The position numbers and the translations under genes are program-made. A stretch of 64,000 nt of DNA, taken from positions 26,072 to 90,071 of the forward strand of contig LFSR01000035.1 of the NCBI GenBank assembly GCA_001513155.1, written 5' to 3'. Every line of letters begins with the position of its first letter. Within the stretch, counting starts at the first letter, position 1. The notes beneath the pieces were generated by a model. That model worked only from the letters and a program-made list of their open reading frames with translations. It ran no database searches and was not told where the DNA came from. The stretch comes from Syntrophomonas sp. DTU018 (GTDB lineage Bacteria > Bacillota > Syntrophomonadia > Syntrophomonadales > Syntrophomonadaceae). Below, piece after piece: positions 7,576 through 16,560 of the stretch.

Positions 7576-9786
7576 CTACAGAGGGTTATAATTCAGAATA
7601 GCTGTTCCATTTAAGGGTTCCTCATTCCACTGTTCTATGGCAGTCCCTTCCGGGTTTGGGATATCTGTTCCGGTCTCAACCGGTGTCTCCAGCACGTTCT
7701 CATTAGGAGTGTTTACTCCCCTATTAAGGGAAGGGTTGCTATTGGTCTGATTCTGGGTACCAGTTGCATCCTCAGCCAAATGATCCTTTATACCGAAGTA
7801 ATGTTCAAACACATCCCGGCATACCAGTCCTGCTGAGCCTCCGCCGCTGTACCCATATTCCACTACTCCGGCAAAGGCAATTTCCGGGTTATCAAAGGGG
7901 GCAAAGGCAATAAACACCCCATGGAATTCTTTTAATGGGTCGTCACCCCGACGTCCCGTCTGAGCAGTACCGGTCTTGGCTCCTACCTTTATGTTCTCGG
8001 GAAAATGAGCAAACAAAAAGTAGGCAGTTCCTCCCGGTTCCGTTACCGCCAGCATGGCTCGCTTGGTTTCAGCCAGGGTCCTGGGATCCACATCTACCCG
8101 ATGGCGCACCTTGGGTTTAACTTCTTTGAGGACTTTGCCGCTGGGGGAAACTATCTTTTTCAATATATGGGGTTCCATCAAAGAGCCGCCATTGGCAATA
8201 GTAGCTGCGTAGTTGGCCAATTGCATTACGGTATAGTCATTGTAGCCCTGGCCAATGGACATGTTATAGGTATCAAAAGGCTGCCAGGTAGTTTCAAAAT
8301 TATAGTCTATCTGGTACTGGGCCTCCAGCTGGGCTTTTTCGTTTTTCTTGCGCTTTTCGATTTCAGCCCGTTCCTCTTCGCTGGCTGCTTCCTTCAACAG
8401 CCGGTTATACTTTTCTTCCAACTCCTGGCGCAGTTTGTTATACTTCCGGTCGATCAACATTCCGTTTAATTCCTTTTTCCATTGGGAAGTTGGCAGCAGT
8501 CCGGAAATCTCGTGAGGCAGATCAACGCCTGTCCTCTGCCCCAGCCCAAACTGCTCGGCTATGTGAACTATCATTTCATTACCGGCACGGCGTCCCATTT
8601 CCTGAAAATAGGTATTGCAGGAAACTGCCATAGCCGAGTAGTAATTCACCTGGCCGTGGACTCCGGTACATTTAATATAGGGTGCCAGCCAGTAACGTCC
8701 TCCGCAGCTTACCGAGTGGTCTATGGGGTTCATGCTGCCCGATTCCAGGGCTGCCATACCCGTAACCGGCTTAAAGGTAGATCCGGGAGGATAACTGGCC
8801 TGAATAGCCCGGTTTAATGCGGCTCCGGGGTTCATAGGATCATAATCTCCCTGGGGAAAATAGTAAGCAGCTTTTTCGGTGCTGATATTTCCCTTCCAGT
8901 CATCCGGATTCAAAGCTGGCATACTGGTCATGGCCAGTACTTCACCCGTACGCACGTTCAGGACTACCGCCGATCCTACTTTAGCCTTGGGATAGGTTTT
9001 CTGCAGCTCTTCCAGGGTCTTTTTCATGCTTTTGTCCAGCACCTGCTGGAGTTCATAGTCTATACTGAGGTAAATGTTATTGCCCTGCTCCGGTTCCAGG
9101 GTAACCAGTTCCCGGATGGGCCGGCCGGCAGCATCAACCTCTACCCGGCGAGCCCCGTCCTTGCCCCGCAATACACTCTCATACTGTTTTTCTATTCCCG
9201 ATTTCCCTATCAAGCTGTTGATAGAATAGGTGCCATCTGACTGGGCCAGTTCCTCCTCACTGATAGAATGAATATAGCCCAGCAAGTGGCCTGCTAAATC
9301 CCCGCCCGGATAATAACGGAGCGGTTCTACGGTTATTAAAACCCCGGCCAGTTCCTGGCGGTTTTCTTCAAGTTTAACCACCAGTTCCCAGGGAATATCC
9401 CGTATGATTGTAATTGGTTCATACAGCCGGTGCTTCTGGATCTCAATCTTTTCTTCAATATCCTCCCGGGTGATTTCCGGATAGTACTCCTGCAATGCCT
9501 CCACCAGGCGGTCCAGAACACCTTCATCTACCTCATTATCCATGAAATACAGGTTCAGGGTATATACCAGCTTATTGGCGGCCAGGATATCACCGGAACT
9601 GGCGTAGATTTCTCCCCGGGGAGCTTTTATGGATATCAGGCGTATCCGGTTTTCTTTGGCCTGGGTTTGATAGCGCTCATTATCAAAGAGCTGTATAACC
9701 ATCAGCCGCACACATAAAACCACCATGAGGAGGATTACAATGTACGAGTATATTCGCAGTTTCCTTTTTAGTTCATCGGCTTTCAA
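7576..9786 (-). CDS. mrdA: Penicillin-binding protein 2, class B transpeptidase
   Basis: This 736-residue protein has one N-terminal membrane anchor (about residues 11-33), the PBP dimerisation region and a transpeptidase domain with all three active-site motifs: STFK (Ser336 by my count), SCN and KTGTAQ. It cross-links peptidoglycan for cell elongation with the RodA-like polymerase. The start is TTG at 9786, 7 bases after GGGGGAG, one base after mreD ends. Between SCN and KTG there is an extra charged, helix-forming stretch of about 55 residues (443-498, rich in K, E and R) that predicts a coiled coil. The tail after residue 680 is rich in N, T and P and looks disordered. Confidence 0.92.
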   Translation of the reverse strand: MKADELKRKLRIYSYIVILLMVVLCVRLMVIQLFDNERYQTQAKENRIRLISIKAPRGEIYASSGDILAANKLVYTLNLYFMDNEVDEGVLDRLVEALQEYYPEITREDIEEKIEIQKHRLYEPITIIRDIPWELVVKLEENRQELAGVLITVEPLRYYPGGDLAGHLLGYIHSISEEELAQSDGTYSINSLIGKSGIEKQYESVLRGKDGARRVEVDAAGRPIRELVTLEPEQGNNIYLSIDYELQQVLDKSMKKTLEELQKTYPKAKVGSAVVLNVRTGEVLAMTSMPALNPDDWKGNISTEKAAYYFPQGDYDPMNPGAALNRAIQASYPPGSTFKPVTGMAALESGSMNPIDHSVSCGGRYWLAPYIKCTGVHGQVNYYSAMAVSCNTYFQEMGRRAGNEMIVHIAEQFGLGQRTGVDLPHEISGLLPTSQWKKELNGMLIDRKYNKLRQELEEKYNRLLKEAASEEERAEIEKRKKNEKAQLEAQYQIDYNFETTWQPFDTYNMSIGQGYNDYTVMQLANYAATIANGGSLMEPHILKKIVSPSGKVLKEVKPKVRHRVDVDPRTLAETKRAMLAVTEPGGTAYFLFAHFPENIKVGAKTGTAQTGRRGDDPLKEFHGVFIAFAPFDNPEIAFAGVVEYGYSGGGSAGLVCRDVFEHYFGIKDHLAEDATGTQNQTNSNPSLNRGVNTPNENVLETPVETGTDIPNPEGTAIEQWNEEPLNGTAILNYNPL

Positions 9787-9787
9787 T

Positions 9788-10285
9788 TCAATTCTCCCCC
9801 GCTGCCCGCATCAGTCCATCATAAATGTAGTAATAATACCATATATATATAGGCCCAGCCAGTAGCAAGTTATATAAGCACTGGTAGAGAACACTATAGA
9901 CAACTTCCAGATCCAATACAGTGCCGTTAGCCATTAGCAAAACTGCTACCACCAAAGAGTTGATAAAAGTTCCTGCCACAACCGTTATAATGCCCACCCA
10001 TAAATTCTCTTTAAAGACATTGCCCTGGGCTTTACCCATTATATAACCGGTCAGGCCTTTGGCCAGCACATTCACACCTATAAAGCGACCAATATATAAA
10101 TCTTCCAGCAGACCGCAGAAAACCCCATAAAGGGTACCGCGTCTTTCACCGCGGAAAACAGCATGAAACACCACAAAGATCAACACCAGATCAGGTATCG
10201 AGCCTTTTATGCTGAAGTAATGAAAAATCGTTGATTGCAGAAAAATGGACAGAACAGGCAGTAATGCCAGGATAAAGTAGTACAC
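9788..10285 (-). CDS. mreD: MreD, rod-shape membrane protein
   Basis: This 165-residue protein has about five membrane segments, as expected for MreD (GSIPDLVLIFVVFHAVFRGERRGTLYGVFCGLLEDLYIG is the most recognisable block). It starts with GTG and lies directly between mreC and the PBP2 gene. MreD belongs to the elongasome that couples MreB filaments to wall synthesis. Confidence 0.9.
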   Translation of the reverse strand: MYYFILALLPVLSIFLQSTIFHYFSIKGSIPDLVLIFVVFHAVFRGERRGTLYGVFCGLLEDLYIGRFIGVNVLAKGLTGYIMGKAQGNVFKENLWVGIITVVAGTFINSLVVAVLLMANGTVLDLEVVYSVLYQCLYNLLLAGPIYIWYYYYIYDGLMRAAGEN

Positions 10286-10287
10286 CG

Positions 10288-11148
10288 TTATTCACCCGTT
10301 TCCTCATCCTCCACTGGAGGTGGATGGTAATTGGTGATTACGAGAACCTCTTCCAGGCGGTCAAAATCCACCGCCGGTTTCACTTCGGCACTTAGCAGCA
10401 GACCGCTGGGTTCCCGGTTAACCTTGCTGACTGTGCCTACAACTATACCCTTGGGATAATTGGCTGATAATCCGGAAGTGATTACCCTATCATTCTCCTC
10501 GATGGATGAATAGTAAGGAATGTTGTTCATGCGCAGCACATCGCTGCTCCCGGTACCTTCCACAATACCGTTGGTTTCCCGGGAGCGCTGCAGGATTACT
10601 CCTACCGCCATTTCCCGGTCGGTAATCAAGCTGACCTGAGCTGAATTCTGGCTTACACTGCTGATGCGCCCAACCAGGCCATCCGGGTGAATAACCGGCA
10701 TGCCTCGTTGGATGCCGGCATTTGCTCCCACATTGATCAGCACGGTTTTATTCCAGTTGTTAGGGCTGCGAGCTATAATCGCCGCGGCTTGCAAATCGTA
10801 AATATCCAGGTTATCTTCCTTAAACTCCAGTAGTTCCTGTAAGCGTTTGGCTTGAGCTTCATATTCCCGCAGGGCTTGATTGTCAATAGCCATCTGGATG
10901 TTACGCTTTTCCAGTTCATTAATACGATTTTGCAGAGTCCGTTTATCACTTACCAGATCGCCGATGTAACCCCAGTGACCTCTGATATCATTTATACCAT
11001 TTTGCAGGGGTGTATATATGCCATGAACTGCTTTTTCCAGTAAGGTTATGTCCTCACGCGGCAAGGATGTCTGGTTCATGGTGATGAAGGCACCAATTAC
11101 CACCACCAGAATCAACCAGAACCATTTGCTTTTCAGCAGTTTAAACAA
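10288..11148 (-). CDS. mreC: MreC, rod-shape scaffold protein
   Basis: The 286-residue protein has an N-terminal membrane segment (WFWLILVVVIGAFIT), a coiled coil at about residues 65-110 and the periplasmic-type double beta-barrel domain (AAIIARSPNNWNKTVLINVGANAGIQRGMPVIHPDGLVGRI...). It follows mreB by 19 bases and begins with TTG behind GAGGAG. MreC links MreB to PBP2 and RodA in the family. Confidence 0.93.
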   Translation of the reverse strand: MFKLLKSKWFWLILVVVIGAFITMNQTSLPREDITLLEKAVHGIYTPLQNGINDIRGHWGYIGDLVSDKRTLQNRINELEKRNIQMAIDNQALREYEAQAKRLQELLEFKEDNLDIYDLQAAAIIARSPNNWNKTVLINVGANAGIQRGMPVIHPDGLVGRISSVSQNSAQVSLITDREMAVGVILQRSRETNGIVEGTGSSDVLRMNNIPYYSSIEENDRVITSGLSANYPKGIVVGTVSKVNREPSGLLLSAEVKPAVDFDRLEEVLVITNYHPPPVEDEETGE

Positions 11149-11167
11149 TTCTCCTCACCCGAGTTTC

Positions 11168-12187
11168 TTATATTAATTTCTTGGGGCCAATCAATACCTT
11201 TTTCAATACCTCAATATTCTCCAATACTTTGCCGGTACCCAAGGCTACTGCCAGGAGGGGATCTTCACAAAGATAAACGGGCATATTGGTTTCCCGGCTG
11301 ATCAGTTTGTCCAGCCCTCTTAACAGCGCACCTCCACCTGCCAAAACAATTCCTCGATCCATAATATCAGCAGCCAGTTCAGGAGGAGTCTTTTCCAAAC
11401 AAACCCTGATACCGTCCATCATTTCCTCTACGGTCTCCCGCAAGGCTTCCTGGATCTCCAGGGAAGTTACCTTTATGGTCTTAGGCAAGCCGGTAACCAG
11501 ATCCCGGCCGCGTACCTCATAATATTCCTCTGGGCCTTCCCACAAAGCCGAGCCGATGGAGATCTTGATATCTTCAGCTGTGCGCTCTCCGATGAGCAGG
11601 TTATAATTCTTTTTCAGATGCTGCAGAATGGCATCATCCATGTTGTCTCCGGCAACTCTCACCGACCGGGAAGTTACTACTCCCCCTAAGGAGATGACTG
11701 CCACTTCGGTGGTCCCGCCGCCGATATCTACAATCATGTTGCCGGTGGGTTCATGTACCGGCAGTCCGGCGCCGATAGCTGCTGCCATTGGTTCCTCAAT
11801 CAGATAAGCTTCCTTGGCCCCCGCCTGCAGCGCTGCTTCGCGGACCGCTCTTTCTTCTACGGTAGTACAGCCTGAGGGTATGCTGATGATGACCCGCGGG
11901 CGAACTACGCCCATACGCTGACCTAAGACCCGGTTTATAAAATATTTGATCATAGTCTGGGTAACGTCAAAATCGGCAATTACTCCATCCTTCATAGGGC
12001 GTATGGCTACAATATTGCCGGGGGTGCGCCCTATCATCCGTTTGGCTTCCTCTCCTACCGCCAGAACCTTGCCGGTGTCATTTTGTATAGCAACTACGGA
12101 GGGTTCCCGGAGCACAATACCTTTGCCGCGCAAATGCACCAGAGTATTAGCTGTGCCAAGATCAATTCCCAAATCTTTGCTAAACAC
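11168..12187 (-). CDS. mreB: MreB, actin-like rod-shape protein
   Basis: The 339 residues show the actin-fold nucleotide motifs: phosphate 1 [13 protein letters not shown], the [14 protein letters not shown] region, phosphate 2 [20 protein letters not shown] and the adenosine motif [15 protein letters not shown]. MreB polymerises under the membrane and guides lateral wall synthesis. It is the first gene of the mreBCD-PBP2 block. Confidence 0.97.
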   Translation of the reverse strand: MFSKDLGIDLGTANTLVHLRGKGIVLREPSVVAIQNDTGKVLAVGEEAKRMIGRTPGNIVAIRPMKDGVIADFDVTQTMIKYFINRVLGQRMGVVRPRVIISIPSGCTTVEERAVREAALQAGAKEAYLIEEPMAAAIGAGLPVHEPTGNMIVDIGGGTTEVAVISLGGVVTSRSVRVAGDNMDDAILQHLKKNYNLLIGERTAEDIKISIGSALWEGPEEYYEVRGRDLVTGLPKTIKVTSLEIQEALRETVEEMMDGIRVCLEKTPPELAADIMDRGIVLAGGGALLRGLDKLISRETNMPVYLCEDPLLAVALGTGKVLENIEVLKKVLIGPKKLI

Positions 12188-12231
12188 TTTCGTTATCCTC
12201 CTTCAAACCAAAAACCAATCGCAGTTTATAT

Positions 12232-12921
12232 TTATATAAGACCTAGACTTTTTAAACTGCAATACTTCTGTTCTCCAATTATAATGTGATCTAATACATC
12301 AATACCTAACAGCTTTCCGGCCTCTACCAGGCGCCGGGTTATATCTATGTCCTCAGCGCTGGGATTAGGGTCACCGCTGGGATGGTTGTGAACCAGAATT
12401 ACCGAAGCAGCGCTTCTTTTGATGGCGGTCTTGAATACCTCCCGGGGGTGAACAATAGCGCTGTGTAACCCCCCTTTGCTAACATCCTCAATAAAGATGA
12501 TGCCTCCTTTACGGTCCAGGTACAGTACCCGGAAATGCTCCTGGGGCAGGAACCGCATGTCCTCCATCACCAGGTTTTTAACATCATCAGGAGATTTTAT
12601 CACTATTTTCTGTTTAACATCCGCAGATATACGCTTGCCTATTTCCACCGCCGCTTTCAGCAAAGCAGCTTTGGCCGGACCTATCCCCGGATGGCTGGTA
12701 AGCTCTTCAATACTGATATCCCTCAGAAAACGCAAACTGCCATCATGAGCTGCTAATACCTGCTGAGCCAGCTCCAGGGCATTTAAACCGCTAGTGCCTC
12801 CTCTAATTAAAATGGCCAGCAATTCTGCATCGCTTAAAGTTGATTCCCCGAAACGCAGCAATTTTTCCCGGGGTCGCATATTCTCCGGCAGCATTTTGAT
12901 AGCTACATGATACTCCCCCAT
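12232..12921 (-). CDS. radC: RadC-family (JAB/MPN) protein
   Basis: The 229-residue protein has an N-terminal helix-hairpin-helix part (HPGIGPAKAALLKAAVEIGKRI) and the C-terminal JAB-type metal motif: EVFKTAIKRSAASVILVHNHPSGDPNPSAEDIDITRRL. The RPREKLLRFGESTLSDAELLAILIRGG start is the family signature. Despite the name, a repair role is not proved for the family. An AGGGGAGG site precedes ATG 12921. Its place between maf and mreB is the conserved Firmicute order. Confidence 0.95.
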   Translation of the reverse strand: MGEYHVAIKMLPENMRPREKLLRFGESTLSDAELLAILIRGGTSGLNALELAQQVLAAHDGSLRFLRDISIEELTSHPGIGPAKAALLKAAVEIGKRISADVKQKIVIKSPDDVKNLVMEDMRFLPQEHFRVLYLDRKGGIIFIEDVSKGGLHSAIVHPREVFKTAIKRSAASVILVHNHPSGDPNPSAEDIDITRRLVEAGKLLGIDVLDHIIIGEQKYCSLKSLGLI

Positions 12922-13029
12922 GAAAGCCTCCCCTTAAATTGTAGCTTTTATTGGAACCATTATGTTGCTCATCATTATAGGAAATACGAAAGCTAGACAG
13001 TAATCCTTACCTGCTAATCAAAAATCCTT

Positions 13030-13677
13030 CTAATTAGACAGGGCAGCATTTAGAATATCCAGCCCGAAATTTTTCAGAGTCTGGGCCAGTTTAAACAGGG
13101 GCAGACCCACTACATTTAAGTAATCCCCATGTATTTCCTTTACAAACAGCGCCCCCAAGCCCTGAATGGCATAAGCCCCGGCCTTCCCTAAGGGTTCTCC
13201 CGTGGCAATGTAACGCCTTGCTTCTTCCTCGGTAAAGGAACGGAAAACTACCGCCGTGTGATCATAATCTACCTCAGTTTTTCCACTGGCAGCATCAATA
13301 ACCGCATAGCCTGAATAAACCGAATGTTCCCGCCCCTGCAGGGTTAGCAACATTGCTAAAGCATCCTCATGGTTGGAGGGTTTGCCCAGTATCACATTGT
13401 CTACTACTACAACGGTATCCGCCCCGATAATTAATCCCTGGGTATAATGGGGCGCTACCGCCGCTGCCTTTCTCAGGGCTAAAGTTTTTACTGCTTCGTG
13501 AGGTTTCAGGTTTCTGTCTACTGATTCGTCCACATCCGCACTGTCAACGGTAAAGCTGAGCCCCATTCGGCTTAATATTTCATAGCGCCGGGGTGAAGAC
13601 GATGCCAGGATAACAGGCGGGTACTTATCACGGTTATTGGTTCTTTCAAGGGATTCCGTCTGCAATTTGATTGCCAA
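13030..13677 (-). CDS. maf: Maf-family nucleotide pyrophosphatase
   Basis: The 215 residues include the family start VILASSSPRRYEILSRMG, the catalytic IIGADTVVVVDN and GKPSNHEDALAML and the GKAGAYAIQGLGALFVKEIHGDYLNVVGLPL end. Maf proteins hydrolyse non-canonical nucleoside triphosphates such as dTTP/UTP or modified forms. The start is TTG at 13677 or at a TTG four codons later. It sits 5 bases after the DUF4321 gene and upstream of radC. Confidence 0.93.
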   Translation of the reverse strand: MAIKLQTESLERTNNRDKYPPVILASSSPRRYEILSRMGLSFTVDSADVDESVDRNLKPHEAVKTLALRKAAAVAPHYTQGLIIGADTVVVVDNVILGKPSNHEDALAMLLTLQGREHSVYSGYAVIDAASGKTEVDYDHTAVVFRSFTEEEARRYIATGEPLGKAGAYAIQGLGALFVKEIHGDYLNVVGLPLFKLAQTLKNFGLDILNAALSN

Positions 13678-13682
13678 CCACC

Positions 13683-13943
13683 TTACATTTTACGATATAT
13701 CAGATAAGCCAGGACGAAACCAATCAAAGTAAACCCGCTGATTTTAAGCATAAAGCCAAAAGAAACAGTAAATACCTCTAAATCTAAAGTAAAGTTGGGT
13801 ATCCCCAGGCTCCGGGCATTATCTAACACTGCCAGAGAGGGCCATATGTGAGTTAAAGCTTGGCCCAGCCAGCCTCCGGCAATTCCTCCCAAGACTAAAA
13901 GGATTACCAGAACTGGCCACCCAGGGGAACGTGATCCTTTCAT
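13683..13943 (-). CDS. DUF4321-type small membrane protein
   Basis: This 86-residue protein has two hydrophobic segments (about residues 9-30 and 62-83) joined by a short polar loop with the pattern PNFTLDLEVFTVSFGFMLKISGFTLIGF that I recognise from DUF4321 proteins encoded next to maf in Clostridia. The function is unknown. GGAGG lies 10 bases before the ATG. It is probably the first gene of the maf-radC-mre transcript. Confidence 0.75.
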   Translation of the reverse strand: MKGSRSPGWPVLVILLVLGGIAGGWLGQALTHIWPSLAVLDNARSLGIPNFTLDLEVFTVSFGFMLKISGFTLIGFVLAYLIYRKM

Positions 13944-14012
13944 GGCTGTGAATCCTCCGGCTTAACTTTTTTCAAGTTTAGCACTCCCCTATGGTTAAAA
14001 CAAGGAAGGAAA

Positions 14013-14042
14013 AAAAGAAGAAAGCTCTCTAAAGGAGCTTTC
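14013..14042 (-). terminator. Intrinsic terminator after rex
   Basis: On the minus strand GAAAGCTC pairs with GAGCTTTC around a 7-base loop, followed by TTCTTTTTTTCC. It isolates rex from the maf-mre cluster. Confidence 0.75.
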
Positions 14043-14067
14043 CGGTGATACTATAGTTAACAAAGTG

Positions 14068-14697
14068 TTATCGGTTTAAGGCCAGATTGAAGCTTAAGAC
14101 TTCCAGGTTTACTGACAGATCCACATTGCGCAGAATAACTGAATTGGGGACCTTTAAAATCCGGGGAGAAAAGTTCAATATAGCCTTAATGCCTGCCTGC
14201 ACCAGACGATCGGTGACATCCTGGGCAGCGGAAGCAGGTACGGTAACAACCCCCACCCGGATATTGTTCTCTTTAACCCTATCCTGCAGCACTTCAAGAG
14301 GTTCCACTTCTACATTGCCCAGCTTGGTACCGATCCTGGCAGGATCAACATCCAAGATAGTACTGATATGAAATCCTCTTTCCGCAAATCCTTGATATAA
14401 GGCTAAAGCTGATCCCAGCTTACCTGCTCCAATCAAAACAATATTCCAGGTTTGGTCAAGACCCAGTATTTTCATTAAGTGCCCATACAACTCATCAACT
14501 CGATAGCCTACCCCACGGGTACCAAATTCTCCGAAATAAGCCAAATCCTTGCGTACCTGAGCCGAACTAACTCCCACGCCCTTGGCAATATCCCCAGAGG
14601 AAACTGTAGCAACACCTTCGTCAATCAACTGGTGTAAAAAACGGGAATAAACAGAGAGCCTCATTACCGTTGCTTCGGGTATCTTATAGATCTTCAA
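14068..14697 (-). CDS. rex: Rex, NADH/NAD+-sensing transcriptional repressor
   Basis: The 209-residue protein has the Rex winged helix at the N terminus (IPEATVMRLSVYSRFL...VSSGDIAKGVGVSSAQVRKDLAYFGEFGTRGVGY) and a Rossmann NAD(H)-binding domain (IVLIGAGKLGSALALYQGF, then DVDPARIGTKLGN). I choose TTG 14697 as the start because AAGGAG lies 7 bases upstream; the longer frame to 14733 has no site. Rex represses fermentative and redox genes when NAD+ is high and lets go when NADH binds. A Rex-type palindrome overlaps its own promoter (14765-14782). Confidence 0.95.
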   Translation of the reverse strand: MKIYKIPEATVMRLSVYSRFLHQLIDEGVATVSSGDIAKGVGVSSAQVRKDLAYFGEFGTRGVGYRVDELYGHLMKILGLDQTWNIVLIGAGKLGSALALYQGFAERGFHISTILDVDPARIGTKLGNVEVEPLEVLQDRVKENNIRVGVVTVPASAAQDVTDRLVQAGIKAILNFSPRILKVPNSVILRNVDLSVNLEVLSFNLALNR

Positions 14698-14752
14698 GCT
14701 CCCACTCCTTAGAAATAATTCAATAAAGCTCATTATTTAATTTTTATCTATA

Positions 14753-14782
14753 ATTGTACCATTTTTGTGAAATAGTTCGCAA
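14753..14782 (-). promoter_or_regulatory. rex promoter with overlapping Rex operator
   Basis: On the minus strand TTGCGA (14777-14782) and TACAAT (14753-14758) are 18 bases apart. The palindrome TTGTGAAATAGTTCGCAA (14765-14782) overlaps the -35 box and differs by one base from the known Rex pattern TTGTGAA-N4-TTCACAA. This predicts self-repression. Confidence 0.75.
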
Positions 14783-14800
14783 TTATAACCAGAAATAATG

Positions 14801-14841
14801 AAAAACAAAAAACTCTCGCCTGTAGAATCATGGGAAGAGAG
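14801..14841 (-). terminator. Intrinsic terminator after the phosphate transporter
   Basis: On the minus strand a CTCTC/GAGAG stem extended by weaker pairs is followed by GTT and a T-rich tract (TTTTTTG). It lies about 10 bases after the stop of the transporter gene. Confidence 0.55.
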
Positions 14842-14850
14842 CTTGTCTTA

Positions 14851-15840
14851 TTATATAAATATATTTATCAACTTGTAAAACAGCAATGCTACCAGGGCAG
14901 ATGAAGGAATGGTGACAAACCAGGCAATAACTATTTGGCGGGCGATATTCCAGCGCACTCCCCGCAGCCGCTTGGCGGCTCCTACACCCATGATAGCTGA
15001 AGAAACCACATGGGTAGTGCTCACCGGAACACCTAAGAGACTGGCACTATAGATGACTGATGAAGCAGTGAAATCAGCAGCAAAACCATTGATGGGCTCA
15101 ATGCGGAAAATTTTGCCCCCCATAGTGCGAATGATTTTCCATCCGCCCATAGCCGTGCCGGCAGCCATAGCCAGGGCACAGGCCACCTTTACCCATAAGG
15201 GGACCTGAAAAGTACTTAAAAAGCCTTCACCTACTAAAACCATAGTTATTATTCCCATGGTTTTCTGGGCATCATTGGATCCATGAGCAAAAGAGGCCAT
15301 ACAGGCTGAGACCATTTGCAGCTTGCGAAACTTGTTGTTGATCAGAGCAGGGGATCCTCCCCGGAAAATCCAGAACAGGAGAGTCATTACCAGGCTGCCT
15401 GCCACTAGTCCTACCACTGGTGAAATAACCAGTCCGGCAAAAATCTGCACAAACCCCATCCAATTTACATGATGTAAGCTGAATCCGGCTATTACTGCGC
15501 CTACCAGTCCTCCGATCAAGGCATGGGAGGAACTGCTGGGGATACCAAAATACCAGGTAAACAGATTCCAGAATATAGCTCCAATCAGGGCAGCAGTCAT
15601 CACCGAAGGGGTAACCAGTTCCGGGGAAATTATGTTCTTTCCTATAGTGGCAGCAACGGCTGTTCCGCTTAATGCTCCGAGGAAATTCAGGGTTGCAGCG
15701 ATCATGATGGCATTGCGAGGGGATAAGGCCTTGGTAGAAACCGAAGTAGCTATGGCGTTGGCGGTATCATGAAAACCATTGATATAGTCAAAAGCAAGAG
15801 CTAATATGACTACTAGTACGACTAAACCAAGACTAAACAT
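14851..15840 (-). CDS. pit: PiT-family inorganic phosphate transporter
   Basis: The 329-residue membrane protein has the duplicated PiT signature: GFHDTANAIATSVSTKAL near residue 22 and SFAHGSNDAQKTMGIITMVLV near residue 195, plus GIPSSSSHALIGGLVGA and GVPVSTTHVVSSAIMG. It carries phosphate driven by protons or sodium, often as a metal-phosphate. Its ATG overlaps the end of the DUF47 gene by 8 bases, so the two are coupled. Confidence 0.93.
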   Translation of the reverse strand: MFSLGLVVLVVILALAFDYINGFHDTANAIATSVSTKALSPRNAIMIAATLNFLGALSGTAVAATIGKNIISPELVTPSVMTAALIGAIFWNLFTWYFGIPSSSSHALIGGLVGAVIAGFSLHHVNWMGFVQIFAGLVISPVVGLVAGSLVMTLLFWIFRGGSPALINNKFRKLQMVSACMASFAHGSNDAQKTMGIITMVLVGEGFLSTFQVPLWVKVACALAMAAGTAMGGWKIIRTMGGKIFRIEPINGFAADFTASSVIYSASLLGVPVSTTHVVSSAIMGVGAAKRLRGVRWNIARQIVIAWFVTIPSSALVALLFYKLINIFI

Positions 15841-16465
15841 ATTTTACAGCGACTCCCTTTAGTAGGTTACTTACATTTTCACAATAATCCAGAGTTGTTT
15901 CCAGATGTTCGTAAATCTCTTTCCATTTTATTATATCAATTACGTTTTCGGTGTTCTCAAAAAGAAGGGCTATTCCTGCTCGATACAGGTAATCCCCTTC
16001 ATGTTCATAAGCGCGGATGGCTTCACAGGATTCAATGATTTCCCGGTGCTTATTACGTATGTCCGGCAGCAGATCAACGGCAGCCTTTATTTCCTCAGCG
16101 GCAGCCTGGAGAACATATACCAGTTTTAGCACATTGACATGTTTGGGGCGGCCTGCTTTATAGAGAATGACCTTTTCCATAGTCCCTTGTATATGGTCCA
16201 GAACATTGTTAAGTTCCCGGGCCAGCAATAAAATATCCTCCCGGTCAAAAGGAGTAACAAAGGAATCATTGATCTCGTTCATTACCACGGCTAAAACCTG
16301 GTCGCCGCGTTCTTCAACTTCCTTAATCATGTCCAATGTCTCGGAAGGATCCTGGGGATTTTCAAAAAACCGCTTGAGGATTTCTGCTGCTTCCAAAATA
16401 GACTCCGACAATTGGTTGAAATAGGTGAAGAATTTTTCATCCCGTGGTTTCAAGCGAAAACCCAC
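15833..16465 (-). CDS. DUF47/PhoU-like partner of the phosphate transporter
   Basis: The 210-residue all-helical protein matches the DUF47 (TIGR00153) family: PRDEKFFTYFNQLSESILEAAEILKRFF, EVEERGDQVLAVVMNEINDSFVTPFDREDILLLARELNNVLDHI and YEHEGDYLYRAGIALLF. These proteins resemble PhoU and are nearly always encoded with a PiT transporter, which they probably control. The start is GTG at 16465, 7 bases after AAGGAGG. It overlaps the transporter gene by 8 bases. Confidence 0.9.
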   Translation of the reverse strand: MGFRLKPRDEKFFTYFNQLSESILEAAEILKRFFENPQDPSETLDMIKEVEERGDQVLAVVMNEINDSFVTPFDREDILLLARELNNVLDHIQGTMEKVILYKAGRPKHVNVLKLVYVLQAAAEEIKAAVDLLPDIRNKHREIIESCEAIRAYEHEGDYLYRAGIALLFENTENVIDIIKWKEIYEHLETTLDYCENVSNLLKGVAVKYV

Positions 16466-16560
16466 CTGAATACCTCCTTAGTTAAAATCTTCTGTAATCT
16501 GCACATTCATTATAGCAAATATCCACTTAGTTCCGTTGTTAATAATTTGTTAACAAAATA

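Noticed and set aside
16536-16557. TTGTTAA...TTAACAA upstream of the DUF47-phosphate transporter genes as a Rex operator
   Set aside because: The half-sites are 7 bases apart, not 4, so the geometry is wrong for Rex.
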